Assembly: GCA_046729255.1 (NCBI GenBank)
Contig: JBKPGF010000046.1
Coordinates: 4,111 to 68,110 of the forward strand
Origin: PALSA-612 sp046729255
GTDB taxonomy: Bacteria > Actinomycetota > Thermoleophilia > Gaiellales > Gaiellaceae
Direction: 5' to 3'
DNA: 64,000 nucleotides
Positions 7,889 to 16,368 of this stretch are shown here, piece by piece. The notes under the pieces were generated by a model. The model did no database searches. It saw nothing but the letters and a program-made list of their open reading frames with translations, and was not told where the DNA came from. Within the stretch, counting starts at the first letter, position 1, and each line of letters begins with the position of its first letter. The translations under genes were made by a program, and so were the position numbers.

Positions 7889-8815
7889 ATGGCTGCGTCC
7901 GCCGCACGGTCGAAGTACATCGCGCTCGCTGCCGCCGCTGTCGTGGCGGTGGGATTTAGTGCGGCGTCCGCGCAGTCGCAGGGAGAGCCGCCGGCCGAGC
8001 TCCACCTCGTCACCGCGGGTCCAGGGACGCTCACGGTTACGCCCGCGCAATTCGAGCCCAGTGCCATCTGCGAAGTCGACGCGCAGGTCGACAACGGGAG
8101 CTGCGACCACGAGTTCGCCGAAGGAACGACTGTGAAGCTCGAAGCCGAGCCGAAGCCTGGTCACTCCTTCGTCGGCTGGAGTGACTTCAAGTGCGCCCGC
8201 CAGTCGAAGAGCTGCACGATGACGCTTGCGCCCGGCCCGCGCTATGTCACCGCACGCTTCAGTCCCGTCACCCTGAAGACTCTCGACAACGAGACGTTCG
8301 GGCGGGTTACGGTGACCCCGAAGGCCAGCCGCGCGTGTGCACTCGACGACGACCAGAGACCGTGTGAGTACCCGGCGGGCACGGTCGTCACACTCCGCCG
8401 CGAACACGGGTCGCCCGGGAACTTCTGGATCGGCGCCTGCGCCGGCAACCGCGGCGGCGCCCTCGACGCGGCCGCCTGCACGCTTCGGCTTCAGAGCAAC
8501 GAGGTGATAGGGGTCGGCTACGACGACCCAGGCGACATACCCCCGGTCAAGGGATCGGGCATCGAGGTCAGGCTGGCCGGGAAGGGGAAGGGCAAGGTGA
8601 CCGGCGGCTTGGTCAATGGCGGAAAGAGACTTGCTTGCGAGGGCGTGCGCTGCTCGATCACCGGGCTCACGCGGTACGACTACGTCCGACTCAACGCGCA
8701 GGTGGTAGCCCGCAGCCGGTTCGATCGATGGAGCGACGGAGTGCGGGCCACGGTGCGGGTTGTTGGGCTGGCTTCCACCAATCGGCTCTGGGCGAAGTTC
8801 GACAAGAGGCGCTGA
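7889..8815 (+). CDS. Secreted protein with bacterial repeat domains
   Basis: A 308-residue protein with an excellent ribosome binding site (AAGGAGG) before ATG 7889 and a Sec signal peptide over about residues 1-30 (hydrophobic AAAAVVAVGFSAASA). The mature part has three beta-rich modules with paired cysteines; the first carries GTTVKLEAEPKPGHSFVGWS, the Gly-Trp signature of the divergent bacterial repeat (InlB B-like) domains. The last two modules are more degenerate (RFDRWSDGVRATV). Such domains occur in surface or secreted proteins and have no known enzymatic role. The stop codon abuts the last codon of the convergent TIR gene with no intervening base. Confidence 0.72.
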   Translation: MAASAARSKYIALAAAAVVAVGFSAASAQSQGEPPAELHLVTAGPGTLTVTPAQFEPSAICEVDAQVDNGSCDHEFAEGTTVKLEAEPKPGHSFVGWSDFKCARQSKSCTMTLAPGPRYVTARFSPVTLKTLDNETFGRVTVTPKASRACALDDDQRPCEYPAGTVVTLRREHGSPGNFWIGACAGNRGGALDAAACTLRLQSNEVIGVGYDDPGDIPPVKGSGIEVRLAGKGKGKVTGGLVNGGKRLACEGVRCSITGLTRYDYVRLNAQVVARSRFDRWSDGVRATVRVVGLASTNRLWAKFDKRR

Positions 8816-11794
8816 TCACGAGGACGGCAGCAGAGTCTGCGCCAACCGCACGAGCTCGTCCAGCGCCAGGCAGGCCTCACAACGAAGCTCCTCGAGACGG
8901 GTCTTCCCTGCGACCACGATCTGGTTTCCGTCCGGGCTGAACTCGGCTTGCGCGCCGTCCGTGGGGGAAAGGAGGACGAGGACGCGTTGCTGCTTCCAGT
9001 CCCAGAGTCTCGCGGTCGGTGTCTGCTCGGCGGTGACAAGCATGAGGCCGCCGTCGTGGCCGCCGAATCTCGCGCCCGTGACCTGGCCGCCCGGGGCCGA
9101 GAGGGGGGTCGGTGAGAGCGTCCGAGCGTCCCAGACGACGGCGTTCCCCCTCTGGCCACCGGTGGCGATCACCGCACCCGTGCGATCGAAGGCGATCCTG
9201 TTCACCCCACGGCCGGATGCCTTAGCCGACCGCAGTCGCATCCCGTCGCTCGAGAAGACGAGGAGCTCGCCGCCAGTCGTGCCCACGGCGATCCGCTGGC
9301 CGTCTGCGGCGACTGCCACGCCTGCCGGCAGGGCGCGTCGGGACAGCACGACGTTCGCTCCCGTTGCCGGATCGGAGAGCTGTACGCGCTGAGATGAATC
9401 GACGATCAGCACCCGTGGCGAGTTCGGGACGAACTGCGCGCTGAAGGGAAATACGCCCGCTTCCCGCAGGGCCGGCACCACAGGTCCGGGCCTGCCGGTC
9501 GCGACGTCCCAGATCCTTGGCCTCGGCCGATCGGCGTACACGACGAGGATGCGGCGGCCGTCCGGGCTGAACGCAGCTCCGAGCGCGGTCCCCGTTGCCT
9601 CTCCGACTCGACGAGCTTTTCCGGTGCGGGCATCCCAGATGACCGCGTTGCCGGCGCCATTCACGCCGGTGACGAAGCGGCTATCCTGGCTCCACGGCGA
9701 GCAGCCGGCCGCGCGGCCACACGGCCATGTCCCGCTGTCGGGCGAAGCGGGAACGCCACCCTTCAACGGCACGATCCTGCCCGTGCGCGGGTTCCAGACG
9801 GCGCTGTCCCACGCGTTGCCCCGGCGGCGGACGACGAGGACGGCGCGCGAGTTCGGGCTGTACGCTGTGCTCACAGCGCCCTGCCAGTGGAGGTCGATGG
9901 GGCTCCGTGGCCGCGACGGCCACAGCCGCCCGCTACCGTCGTCCGAGACGGTGGCGACCCACAATGCGTCCGGGCCGAATCTCGCTCTAATCACGCCGTC
10001 CGTGTGCCCGCTCAGCACTGCGAGCAGCCGCTTCGGCTTCACGCGCCAGACCCGCGCGACTCCGTTGTCGCCGCCCGCGACCACATACTCGCCGCTGCGG
10101 TCGAACTGGGCCGAGACCACCGCGGCGCCGTTGCGAAGTACGGCGATGAGCTCCTTGCGTCGTGAGCCTACGTCCCAGACCTCGATGCGGCCGCTCTCGT
10201 ACGCGCGAAGGACACGCCGACCGTCACGGCTGAAGTCCACATCGAGGTCGGCCTGCCCGCCGGGGACGCAACGGCGTGACTGCACGCGGCCGTCGAACCA
10301 GACGCAGAATCTGCCACTCGCGTAGAACGTTGCGGCCCGTCGTCCATCCCTGCTGAGCAGCGAGTACTCCAGCGCATCGGCCTTCCTGCCTGGGAGCTTC
10401 GTCGGCTCTCCGCCGGTCTCGAGGTTCCAGAGCAGCGCGCTCCCGGCTTCGCCAGCAGTAAGCGCTCTCCGGCCGTCCAGGCTCATCCTGCTCGTACGCG
10501 GGTCGCCGCTTGCGCTTCGGAGCCTGTAGAGGCGTGTGTCCCGTTCGGAGTCCCAGACCTCTGACGCGTTCGAGCCGGCTGTGAGAATGCGCCGCCCACG
10601 AGCCCCCCACGTGGCTGTCAGCTCCGACGCGTCCTCGGAGGCGGTGTCGAAGTCGTGGAGGAGGCGGCCGGTGGAGCTGTCCCAGGTCCGCGCGACGCCG
10701 TCCTCGGAGGCCGTCAGCAACTGACGGCCGTCCGGGCTGAACTGGACCGTGTCGACGGGGCCTCCTGGGGTGACGATCGTGACCCGGCGTCGACCTGATC
10801 GGGTGTCCCAGACAGCGACCCTGCCATCGGAGCCGGCGGTTACCACCCGGCTGCCGTCGTTGGAGAACTCGACGTCTGTCTGCGCCACTCGCTGCGACTT
10901 CGGTAGGCGCAGGATCGACCTCCACCCCGCGGTCGAGACGGCCCTCCGTAGTGCGTACAGCGCCTCGGGCTCGTCCGAGCGGACGTCGACCGCAGCGAGC
11001 GCGTCTCGCACGCTTTGCTCCGGGTCTTCGGACAAGCCCGCACTCGACTGGGCTGCGAGCGCCTGTGCACGCGACGTCTGCTCACGGTCGATCGCTCTCG
11101 AGCGTTGCACCACCGCGACGACCGCGAGCACGGCCGTGATCAGGAGCGCCAGCGCCACGCCCCCCAGGAGGGTCTGCTGGCGGCGGGCGGCTGCACGCCG
11201 GCTCGCGGTGATGTACGTGACCTGCTCCGCCGTCGGTGCCTCGCGGTGTCCGGCCTGGTCGTCGAGCCAGCTCTCGGCGTCCCGCAGGTCGCTGCCGCGG
11301 AGCAGGTAGCTGCCGTCACGATCGTGACGGAGCCACTCCCCGGTGCGCTGCGTGAGCCGGGCGTGCTGCTCGACCCATGCCTCGTCGAGCTCGAGGGCGT
11401 CGATGAGCAATGTGACGCTCGTCTCGAAGTCGTCCTCCGGGCGCGCGTAGACCCAGTTCGGCCGCTCGAGCGCGTCCGGGATCGGCAACTCGTCCACCGA
11501 GCGTCGCAAGACCGGGATGATCCGCTTGTTGAGCCCGGCCGCGTGCTGCAGCTCTTCGCCGCACACCTTCGACGCAAGCGAGTCGGGCGTGAGCACGAAG
11601 ACCATGACCGTTGCCGACTCGATCCCGGCCCACACGCTCGCACGCCAGTCAGACGCGCCGCCGCGGATGTCCTCGACGTCGATCCACACGTTCTTTTCGC
11701 GAGCGACGAGCGCACTCGTCAGCTGATGCTCGGCGAAGTCGATGTCCTCGCGGGCGTAGGAGAGGAACACGTCGGGACGGTCCGGGGGCGGCAC
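8816..11794 (-). CDS. TIR domain - transmembrane - WD40 beta-propeller protein
   Basis: A 992-residue protein starting at GTG 11794. Residues 7-135 are a TIR domain: DVFLSYAREDIDFAEHQL, WIDVEDIRGG, VFVLTPDSLAS, and the S75-x2-C78-x2-E81 arrangement in which E81 occupies the place of the catalytic glutamate of TIR NADases. A linker leads to one membrane helix near 204-226 (LLGGVALALLITAVLAVVAV) and then a coiled or helical stretch (QRSRAIDREQTSRAQALAAQ). The rest is about a dozen WD40 repeats of the FSPDGRQLLTASEDGVARTWD type, probably one or two propellers outside the membrane. WD40-TIR proteins may turn ligand sensing into NAD-derived signals. It lies 8 bases downstream of the DUF5995 gene in the same operon. 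Confidence 0.85.
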   Translation of the reverse strand: MPPPDRPDVFLSYAREDIDFAEHQLTSALVAREKNVWIDVEDIRGGASDWRASVWAGIESATVMVFVLTPDSLASKVCGEELQHAAGLNKRIIPVLRRSVDELPIPDALERPNWVYARPEDDFETSVTLLIDALELDEAWVEQHARLTQRTGEWLRHDRDGSYLLRGSDLRDAESWLDDQAGHREAPTAEQVTYITASRRAAARRQQTLLGGVALALLITAVLAVVAVVQRSRAIDREQTSRAQALAAQSSAGLSEDPEQSVRDALAAVDVRSDEPEALYALRRAVSTAGWRSILRLPKSQRVAQTDVEFSNDGSRVVTAGSDGRVAVWDTRSGRRRVTIVTPGGPVDTVQFSPDGRQLLTASEDGVARTWDSSTGRLLHDFDTASEDASELTATWGARGRRILTAGSNASEVWDSERDTRLYRLRSASGDPRTSRMSLDGRRALTAGEAGSALLWNLETGGEPTKLPGRKADALEYSLLSRDGRRAATFYASGRFCVWFDGRVQSRRCVPGGQADLDVDFSRDGRRVLRAYESGRIEVWDVGSRRKELIAVLRNGAAVVSAQFDRSGEYVVAGGDNGVARVWRVKPKRLLAVLSGHTDGVIRARFGPDALWVATVSDDGSGRLWPSRPRSPIDLHWQGAVSTAYSPNSRAVLVVRRRGNAWDSAVWNPRTGRIVPLKGGVPASPDSGTWPCGRAAGCSPWSQDSRFVTGVNGAGNAVIWDARTGKARRVGEATGTALGAAFSPDGRRILVVYADRPRPRIWDVATGRPGPVVPALREAGVFPFSAQFVPNSPRVLIVDSSQRVQLSDPATGANVVLSRRALPAGVAVAADGQRIAVGTTGGELLVFSSDGMRLRSAKASGRGVNRIAFDRTGAVIATGGQRGNAVVWDARTLSPTPLSAPGGQVTGARFGGHDGGLMLVTAEQTPTARLWDWKQQRVLVLLSPTDGAQAEFSPDGNQIVVAGKTRLEELRCEACLALDELVRLAQTLLPSS

Positions 11795-11802
11795 GACGGC
11801 GC

Positions 11803-12558
11803 CTACAATCGCAGCAGCCAGCGAGTCGCCCTTCCCAGAAACGACTCCGTCGGAATGAGCAGACCGCGACTGGCGAAGCCGATCGTGCGATCAAGCGCGG
11901 CGACGAACTCGTCCGCGAGCGCAGGCTCTCGGCGGAGCGCCCACAGCGCCTCTGCGTTCGTCCAGGCCGCGTCGCGGGCGCGCTCGACGTTCCACATCGC
12001 GATCACGTCGTCCAAGCGGCTGGTTCGGAGCAGAAGGCGGTCGAACGGTCTGAGCCACCGTGGGAGATAGCTCTCTTTCTTGATCTTCGCCTCGACGTCG
12101 GCGAGCAACGCATTGATGCGAAGGAAGTCAGCGTGCTCCGGCGAGCCAGACCGCAGCTCGATCCCGAGCTCGCTGCACGTAGCCACGAGCGCCACTGGCA
12201 GATCGCGGTTGATGTGGGCGTTCATGCCCGCAAGCACGAATTGGATGGGGGCGATGCCACGCTGCGAACGGGACGCGAACAGCGGTCGCCAGGCCGGTGG
12301 CGCGGAGCCCGCGCTGCGCGCGTCGGCATCCACGGCAGTGAAGAACAGGCTCGCGAAGACGAGGTCGAGCCGTTGCAGAAAGCGCGGACTCGCGAACGTG
12401 CTCTTCTCCAGGCCGTCCTGTACGTCCTCGGTCACCTGCCGGTAGAGGCCAACGAAGGAGGCGACGCCGTCGCCGGACGGCAGCGAGCGCTCGATCTCGC
12501 GCATGCGAGCCACGACCTCGGGAACGCTCGCCGGAAACCCCGGGCTCCCCTCGTTCAA
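11803..12558 (-). CDS. DUF5995 family protein
   Basis: A 251-residue, mostly helical soluble protein. Recognisable DUF5995 features are VVARMREIERSLPSGDGVASFVGLYRQVT at the N terminus, PPAWRPLFASR, QFVLAGMNAHINRDLPVALV in the centre and DDVIAMWNVERARDAAWTNAEALW towards the C terminus. The function of the family is unknown. The frame starts at TTG 12558, while a GTG and ATG about 15-18 codons in are alternatives, and no strong ribosome binding site decides between them. It is the first gene of the transcript that continues into the TIR-WD40 gene. Confidence 0.72.
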   Translation of the reverse strand: MNEGSPGFPASVPEVVARMREIERSLPSGDGVASFVGLYRQVTEDVQDGLEKSTFASPRFLQRLDLVFASLFFTAVDADARSAGSAPPAWRPLFASRSQRGIAPIQFVLAGMNAHINRDLPVALVATCSELGIELRSGSPEHADFLRINALLADVEAKIKKESYLPRWLRPFDRLLLRTSRLDDVIAMWNVERARDAAWTNAEALWALRREPALADEFVAALDRTIGFASRGLLIPTESFLGRATRWLLRL

Positions 12559-12687
12559 CGCGACGACTCAAGCACACGCCGGTCGCGGCGTCAACGGGTG
12601 CTGTCCGACTAGCTCGAGCGCAACCCGCTGACGTTCGCGACGGAGCGCGGATCTCACAAATAGCTGCCTGTCGCCGTTGTAGCGGTC

Positions 12688-13590
12688 GTGAGCGTGCGAG
12701 CCGAGTCCGCGCCGGCGGCGACCGTCGGCAGGAGGACGGACGTCGCCGCGCTCGCCGCAGGGCTCGTGACCGTGACGGCATGGGGCTCGGCGTTCGTCGG
12801 CATCCGAGCCGCCGGCGAGGAGCTGTCGCCGGGCGCGCTCGCGCTGGGCCGGCTGCTCGTCTGTAGCGCCGTTCTCGCCGTCGCCGCGCTCGCCCGGCGC
12901 GAGCCGCTGCCGCAGCGGCGTGACCTCATCTCGATCGCGGTGTTCGGCGTGCTCTGGCTCGGGCTCTACAGCGTCGCCCTCAACGCGGCCGAACGGCGGG
13001 TGGACGCCGGCACGGCGGCAATGCTCGTCGCGACTGGGCCGATCCTCATCGCCGTGCTCGCCGGGTTCTTGCTCCGCGAGGGCTTCCCGCCCGGGCTCTT
13101 CGCGGGGCTGGCCGTTGCCTTCGGCGGCACGGTCCTGATCGGCATCGCCACGGGCCAGTCCGGCTCGCGTGCCGGCCTGGGCGCGGCTCTCTGCGTGGTC
13201 GCGGCGCTCGCCTGGGCGTTCGCCGTCATCGTCCAGAAGCCCGTGCTGGCACGTGTCTCGCCCCTTCAGGTGACGTGGCTCGGGTGCGCGGCTGCCACCA
13301 TCGCCTGCCTTCCGTTCGCGCCGAAGCTGGCCGCCGAGGCATCGAACGCCGGCGCCGGCGCGATCGTGTGGACGATCTACCTCGGCCTCGTTCCCACGGC
13401 GCTGGGCTTCGCGACGTGGTCGTTCGCGCTGCGCCGAACGAGCGCGGGCAGGATGGGATCGATCACCTACCTCGTTCCGGCGGTCGCGATCGTGCTCGGC
13501 TGGGCGCTGCTCGGCGAGACGCCGCCCTGGCTCGCCGTCGCCGGCGGCGCGGTATGCCTGGTCGGCGTCTATCTCGCGCGGCGTCCCTAG
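12688..13590 (+). CDS. EamA-family (drug/metabolite) transporter
   Basis: A 300-residue integral membrane protein with ten predicted helices arranged as two EamA repeats. Repeat one holds TAWGSAFVGIRAAGEELSPG and a LLWLGLYSVALNAAERRVDAG-like segment. Repeat two has IVWTIYLGLVPTALGFATW followed by VPAVAIVLGWALLGETPPW, the standard end of the family. Members export amino acids, metabolites or drugs. GTG 12688 was used, and a second GTG two codons on is equally possible. Nothing nearby indicates the substrate. Confidence 0.85.
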   Translation: MSVRAESAPAATVGRRTDVAALAAGLVTVTAWGSAFVGIRAAGEELSPGALALGRLLVCSAVLAVAALARREPLPQRRDLISIAVFGVLWLGLYSVALNAAERRVDAGTAAMLVATGPILIAVLAGFLLREGFPPGLFAGLAVAFGGTVLIGIATGQSGSRAGLGAALCVVAALAWAFAVIVQKPVLARVSPLQVTWLGCAAATIACLPFAPKLAAEASNAGAGAIVWTIYLGLVPTALGFATWSFALRRTSAGRMGSITYLVPAVAIVLGWALLGETPPWLAVAGGAVCLVGVYLARRP

Positions 13591-13632
13591 GGACGCCCGA
13601 ACGGCCGAGATCCCTGCGGACCGCGGCCGTTC
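13581..13632. terminator. Convergent terminator region between EamA and sigma genes
   Basis: Two structures sit between the convergent stops at 13590 and 13639. GCGTCCCTAGGGACGC (13581-13596) is a perfect 16-base palindrome spanning the EamA stop codon. GAACGGCCG (13599-13607) pairs perfectly with CGGCCGTTC (13624-13632) around a 16-base loop. There is no T-tract. The position suggests a bidirectional terminator. Confidence 0.5.
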
Positions 13633-13638
13633 ACTGGT

Positions 13639-14703
13639 CTACGCAGCGCGAGCCAGATCCTCGAGATCGACGCTGAGGGCACCTTCCAGGTCACCCTCGA
13701 GCCGCTCCAGCGCCTCGTCCTCCAGCTGCCGCACGCGCTCCCGAGAGATCTTCAACTCACGGCCGATCGCGTCGAGCGACATCGGCTCAGTGTCGAACCC
13801 GAAGCGAAGCTCGACGACACGGCGCTCGAGCTCGGGGAGGTTCGCGAGCGCTCCCTGCACGATGAGGGCCCGCAGCGTTGCTGCGGCGGAGACCTGGGGA
13901 TCGGGCGAATCGGGATCGGCGAGGAGCTCTCCGAGCTCTCCCTGGTCGTCGCCGACCTGGAGGTTCAGGGAGACGGAGGCCTCGACCGCCTCGAGTGCCT
14001 CCTCGGTGTGCCGAAGCGACAGCTCGGCAGCCTCGGCCAGCTCCTGCAGGCTGGGCTCGCGACCGTGCGCGATCTCGAACCGCTCGCGGACGCGCGCGAG
14101 CTTCTTCCGCCGCTCGTCCACGTGCACCGGGATGCGGATCGTCTTCGACTGATTCGCGATCGCCCGCTGGCACGCCTGCCGGATCCACCAGGTGGCGTAC
14201 GTCGAGAACTTGAAGCCCTTGCGCCAGTCGAACTTCTCAACGGCGCGGTTCAAGCCGATCACGCCGTCCTGGATGAGATCGCCGAGCGAGACGCCGTGCC
14301 CCGTGTAGCGACGTGCGTTGTGCACGACGAGGCGCAGGTTCGAGTTGATCATCCGCTCCTTCGCCTTCCGGTCGCCGCGCTCGATACGCTTGGCCAGCTC
14401 GACCTCCTCGGCGGCGGTGAGCAGCGGCCAGCGGCCGACCTCGTTCATGAACAGGGTCAGCGAGTCGGGCACGCCGCCGGCGGTGGGCTCGTACGACAGG
14501 TCGAGCTCCGGCTCGTCGTCTGCGTCATCGACTCGGACGTCGCGGGCCTCGAGCTCTGCGCGGAGCCGATCGAGATCGTCCGCGTCGAGATCGTGCTCGA
14601 GCGCAAGCGCTTCGAGCGTCGCCTCGGCCACGAACCCGTCTTCCTCCGCGTGGTCGAGAAACGCGATCAGGTCAGACGTCAAGACAGTACTCAGTGTTCT
14701 CAC
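13639..14703 (-). CDS. RNA polymerase sigma factor, RpoD/SigA type
   Basis: A sigma-70 factor of about 354 residues. An N-terminal acidic segment resembling region 1.1 (STVLTSDLIAFLDHAEEDGF) is followed by region 1.2 (DSLTLFMNEVGRWPLLTAAEE), region 2 (NLRLVVHNARRYTGHGVSLG, LIQDGVIGLNRAVEKFDWRKG, FKFSTYATWWIRQACQRAI), region 3 (TIRIPVHVDERRKKL) and region 4 (LPELERRVVELRFG, SLDAIGRELKISRERVRQLE). It is therefore a group 1 or group 2 sigma factor; the VVHNARRY and ACQRAI variants suggest a paralogue rather than the housekeeping factor. GTG 14703 follows an AAAGGAA motif directly. The frame stays open to 14790, but that stretch is Arg/Pro-rich and unlike sigma proteins, so the start is uncertain. 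Confidence 0.82.
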   Translation of the reverse strand: MRTLSTVLTSDLIAFLDHAEEDGFVAEATLEALALEHDLDADDLDRLRAELEARDVRVDDADDEPELDLSYEPTAGGVPDSLTLFMNEVGRWPLLTAAEEVELAKRIERGDRKAKERMINSNLRLVVHNARRYTGHGVSLGDLIQDGVIGLNRAVEKFDWRKGFKFSTYATWWIRQACQRAIANQSKTIRIPVHVDERRKKLARVRERFEIAHGREPSLQELAEAAELSLRHTEEALEAVEASVSLNLQVGDDQGELGELLADPDSPDPQVSAAATLRALIVQGALANLPELERRVVELRFGFDTEPMSLDAIGRELKISRERVRQLEDEALERLEGDLEGALSVDLEDLARAA

Positions 14704-14753
14704 TTCCTTTCGAGAGGGATTCCGGCGTACCGGTCGGATGGGCACGCGGATAC

Positions 14754-14783
14754 GCGCGCCCGAAGGTTTAACGACGGGCGCGC
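14754..14783 (-). terminator. Hairpin between MFS and sigma-factor genes
   Basis: GCGCGCCCG at 14754-14762 pairs perfectly with CGGGCGCGC at 14775-14783 around a 12-base loop. It lies 25 bases downstream of the MFS stop and upstream of the sigma gene on the same strand. It may be the MFS terminator or part of the sigma-gene leader. Confidence 0.45.
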
Positions 14784-14807
14784 GGCGCACATTCCTGATT
14801 AGCGACC

Positions 14808-16265
14808 CTAGGCGGCCTCGTCGAGCTCGAAGGCCGGCTCGAGCCCGGCCGCCTCCACCTCACCCTCGACGAGGTCATCGCGGCGCACCAGGAAGAGCGC
14901 AGCGAGAACGCCCACGAAGGCGATCCCTGCTCCGCCGATGAAGGCGGCCGAGAACCCGTCGGTCAGCGCGGCGGGAAGTGCAGATCCGGAGGCGGTCGCA
15001 TCGTCCGTCCACGAGGTCGCAACCGTCGAGAGCACGGCGACGCCGAGCGCGCCCCCGACCTGCTGCGAGGTGTTGAACAACCCCGAGGCGAGGCCGGCGT
15101 CGGCGTGTCGCACGCCGGCGAGAGCGGCGAACGAGATCGACACGAACGAGAAGCCGAGTCCGATCGCGATCAACAGGAAGCCGGGCAGCAGGTCGGTGAC
15201 GTACGAGCCGCCGACCGAGACCTGCGTGAAGAAGACGAGGCCTCCGGTCAGGATCGCCAGTCCCGCGACCACTACGGGCTTCACGCCGACGCGGTTGACG
15301 AGCATCGACGCCACCGCCGACCAGATGATTGCCGTCCCGGCAACTGCCAGGTACGCGACGCCGGTCTTCATCGGCGAGTACTCGAGCACCTGCTGCATGT
15401 AGAGGGTGAGCATGAGGAACATCGAGAAGACGGCGGTGCCGAGGACGAGGCCGGCGACGTTGGCGCCTGCGACCGTGCGTACGCGGAAGATCGAAAGGGG
15501 CATCAGCGGCTCGGCTGCGCGGGCCTCCCAGAGGACGAACCCGACGAGGAGGGCGGCGGAGAGCGCGAAGATCCCGATCGTCGTGCCGGAGCCCCAGCCG
15601 TAGTCGTGCGCCTGCGTAATCGCGTAGACGAGCGCGACGAGGCCGCCGGTGACGAGTACGGCTCCCGGCACGTCGAAGCTCTTGACCCTGAGGTCACGGC
15701 TCTCGGCGAGCAGGAACGGCGCCAGTGCCAGGGCAGCCAGGCCGACCGGCACGTTGATGAAGAAGATCCACTCCCAGCTCAGCAGGTCGGTCAGGACGCC
15801 GCCGAGCAGCACGCCTGCCACCGCCCCGAAGGCGCCGACGCCGCCCCACGCGCCGAGTGCGGCGTTGCGCTCCTTGCCCTCGGCGAACGTCGTCATGAGG
15901 ATGGAGAGGGCCGCGGGCGTGATGACCGCCGCACCGAGACCCTGGAGGCCGCGCGCCGCGATCAGCGACGCCTCGCTCCAGGCGAAGCCCGCGAGCAGCG
16001 ACGAGAGCGTGAAGAGGATCGTGCCGCCGATGAACACGCGCCGCCTGCCCAGCAGGTCGGCCGCGCGCCCGCCGAGCAGCAGGAAGCCGCCGAAGAAGAG
16101 GGCATAGGCGCTGATCACCCACTGGAGGTTCTCCTGCGAGAAGCCGAGGTCGACCTGGATCGAGGGAAGGGCGACGTTCACGATCGCGATGTCGAGCACG
16201 ACCATGAACTGCACTGCGCAGAGGAGGGCGAGCGCCAGCCATTTCCGTTCGGCGGTGGCGAGCAT
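14808..16265 (-). CDS. MFS drug exporter, DHA2 (14-helix) family
   Basis: A 485-residue membrane protein of the EmrB/QacA type. ATG 16265 was chosen because AAAGGA lies six bases upstream; the frame also has a start eight codons earlier. Helix 1 carries QFMVVLDIAIVNVALPSI, the D1 signature of the DHA2 family, followed by the helix 2-3 motif GGFLLLGGRAADLLGRRRVF. About fourteen hydrophobic segments can be counted. Members export lipophilic drugs with protons. It is divergent from an HxlR-type regulator gene across an AT-rich gap of 103 bases, so that regulator probably controls it. A second DHA2 protein is encoded at 25214-26656. Confidence 0.87.
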   Translation of the reverse strand: MLATAERKWLALALLCAVQFMVVLDIAIVNVALPSIQVDLGFSQENLQWVISAYALFFGGFLLLGGRAADLLGRRRVFIGGTILFTLSSLLAGFAWSEASLIAARGLQGLGAAVITPAALSILMTTFAEGKERNAALGAWGGVGAFGAVAGVLLGGVLTDLLSWEWIFFINVPVGLAALALAPFLLAESRDLRVKSFDVPGAVLVTGGLVALVYAITQAHDYGWGSGTTIGIFALSAALLVGFVLWEARAAEPLMPLSIFRVRTVAGANVAGLVLGTAVFSMFLMLTLYMQQVLEYSPMKTGVAYLAVAGTAIIWSAVASMLVNRVGVKPVVVAGLAILTGGLVFFTQVSVGGSYVTDLLPGFLLIAIGLGFSFVSISFAALAGVRHADAGLASGLFNTSQQVGGALGVAVLSTVATSWTDDATASGSALPAALTDGFSAAFIGGAGIAFVGVLAALFLVRRDDLVEGEVEAAGLEPAFELDEAA

Positions 16266-16316
16266 GTCAGTCCTTTCGTCGCTGGGCATTCATCGAAGTT
16301 GCCAAAATAGCAGGAT

Positions 16317-16346
16317 TTACTATCGTTTTGCAAGTTTCTACTGTAA
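16317..16346. promoter_or_regulatory. Putative HxlR operator in the MFS/HxlR divergent region
   Basis: The 103-base gap between the divergent MFS and HxlR genes is strikingly AT-rich for this genome. TTAC at 16317-16320 and GTAA at 16343-16346 bound an imperfect dyad with TTGCAA near its centre. The repeated TACT elements (TTTACTAT, TTCTACTGT) look like direct half-sites. This is where an HxlR-type repressor would be expected to bind. Confidence 0.4.
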
Positions 16347-16368
16347 AACATCAAGCGAGCGCGCTACA

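Noticed and set aside
8816..10900. Regular short repeats on the minus strand that could suggest a CRISPR or tandem-repeat array
   Set aside because: They are the degenerate WD40 blades (FSPDG, WD-type turns) of the TIR protein, spaced by about 120 bases and not identical.
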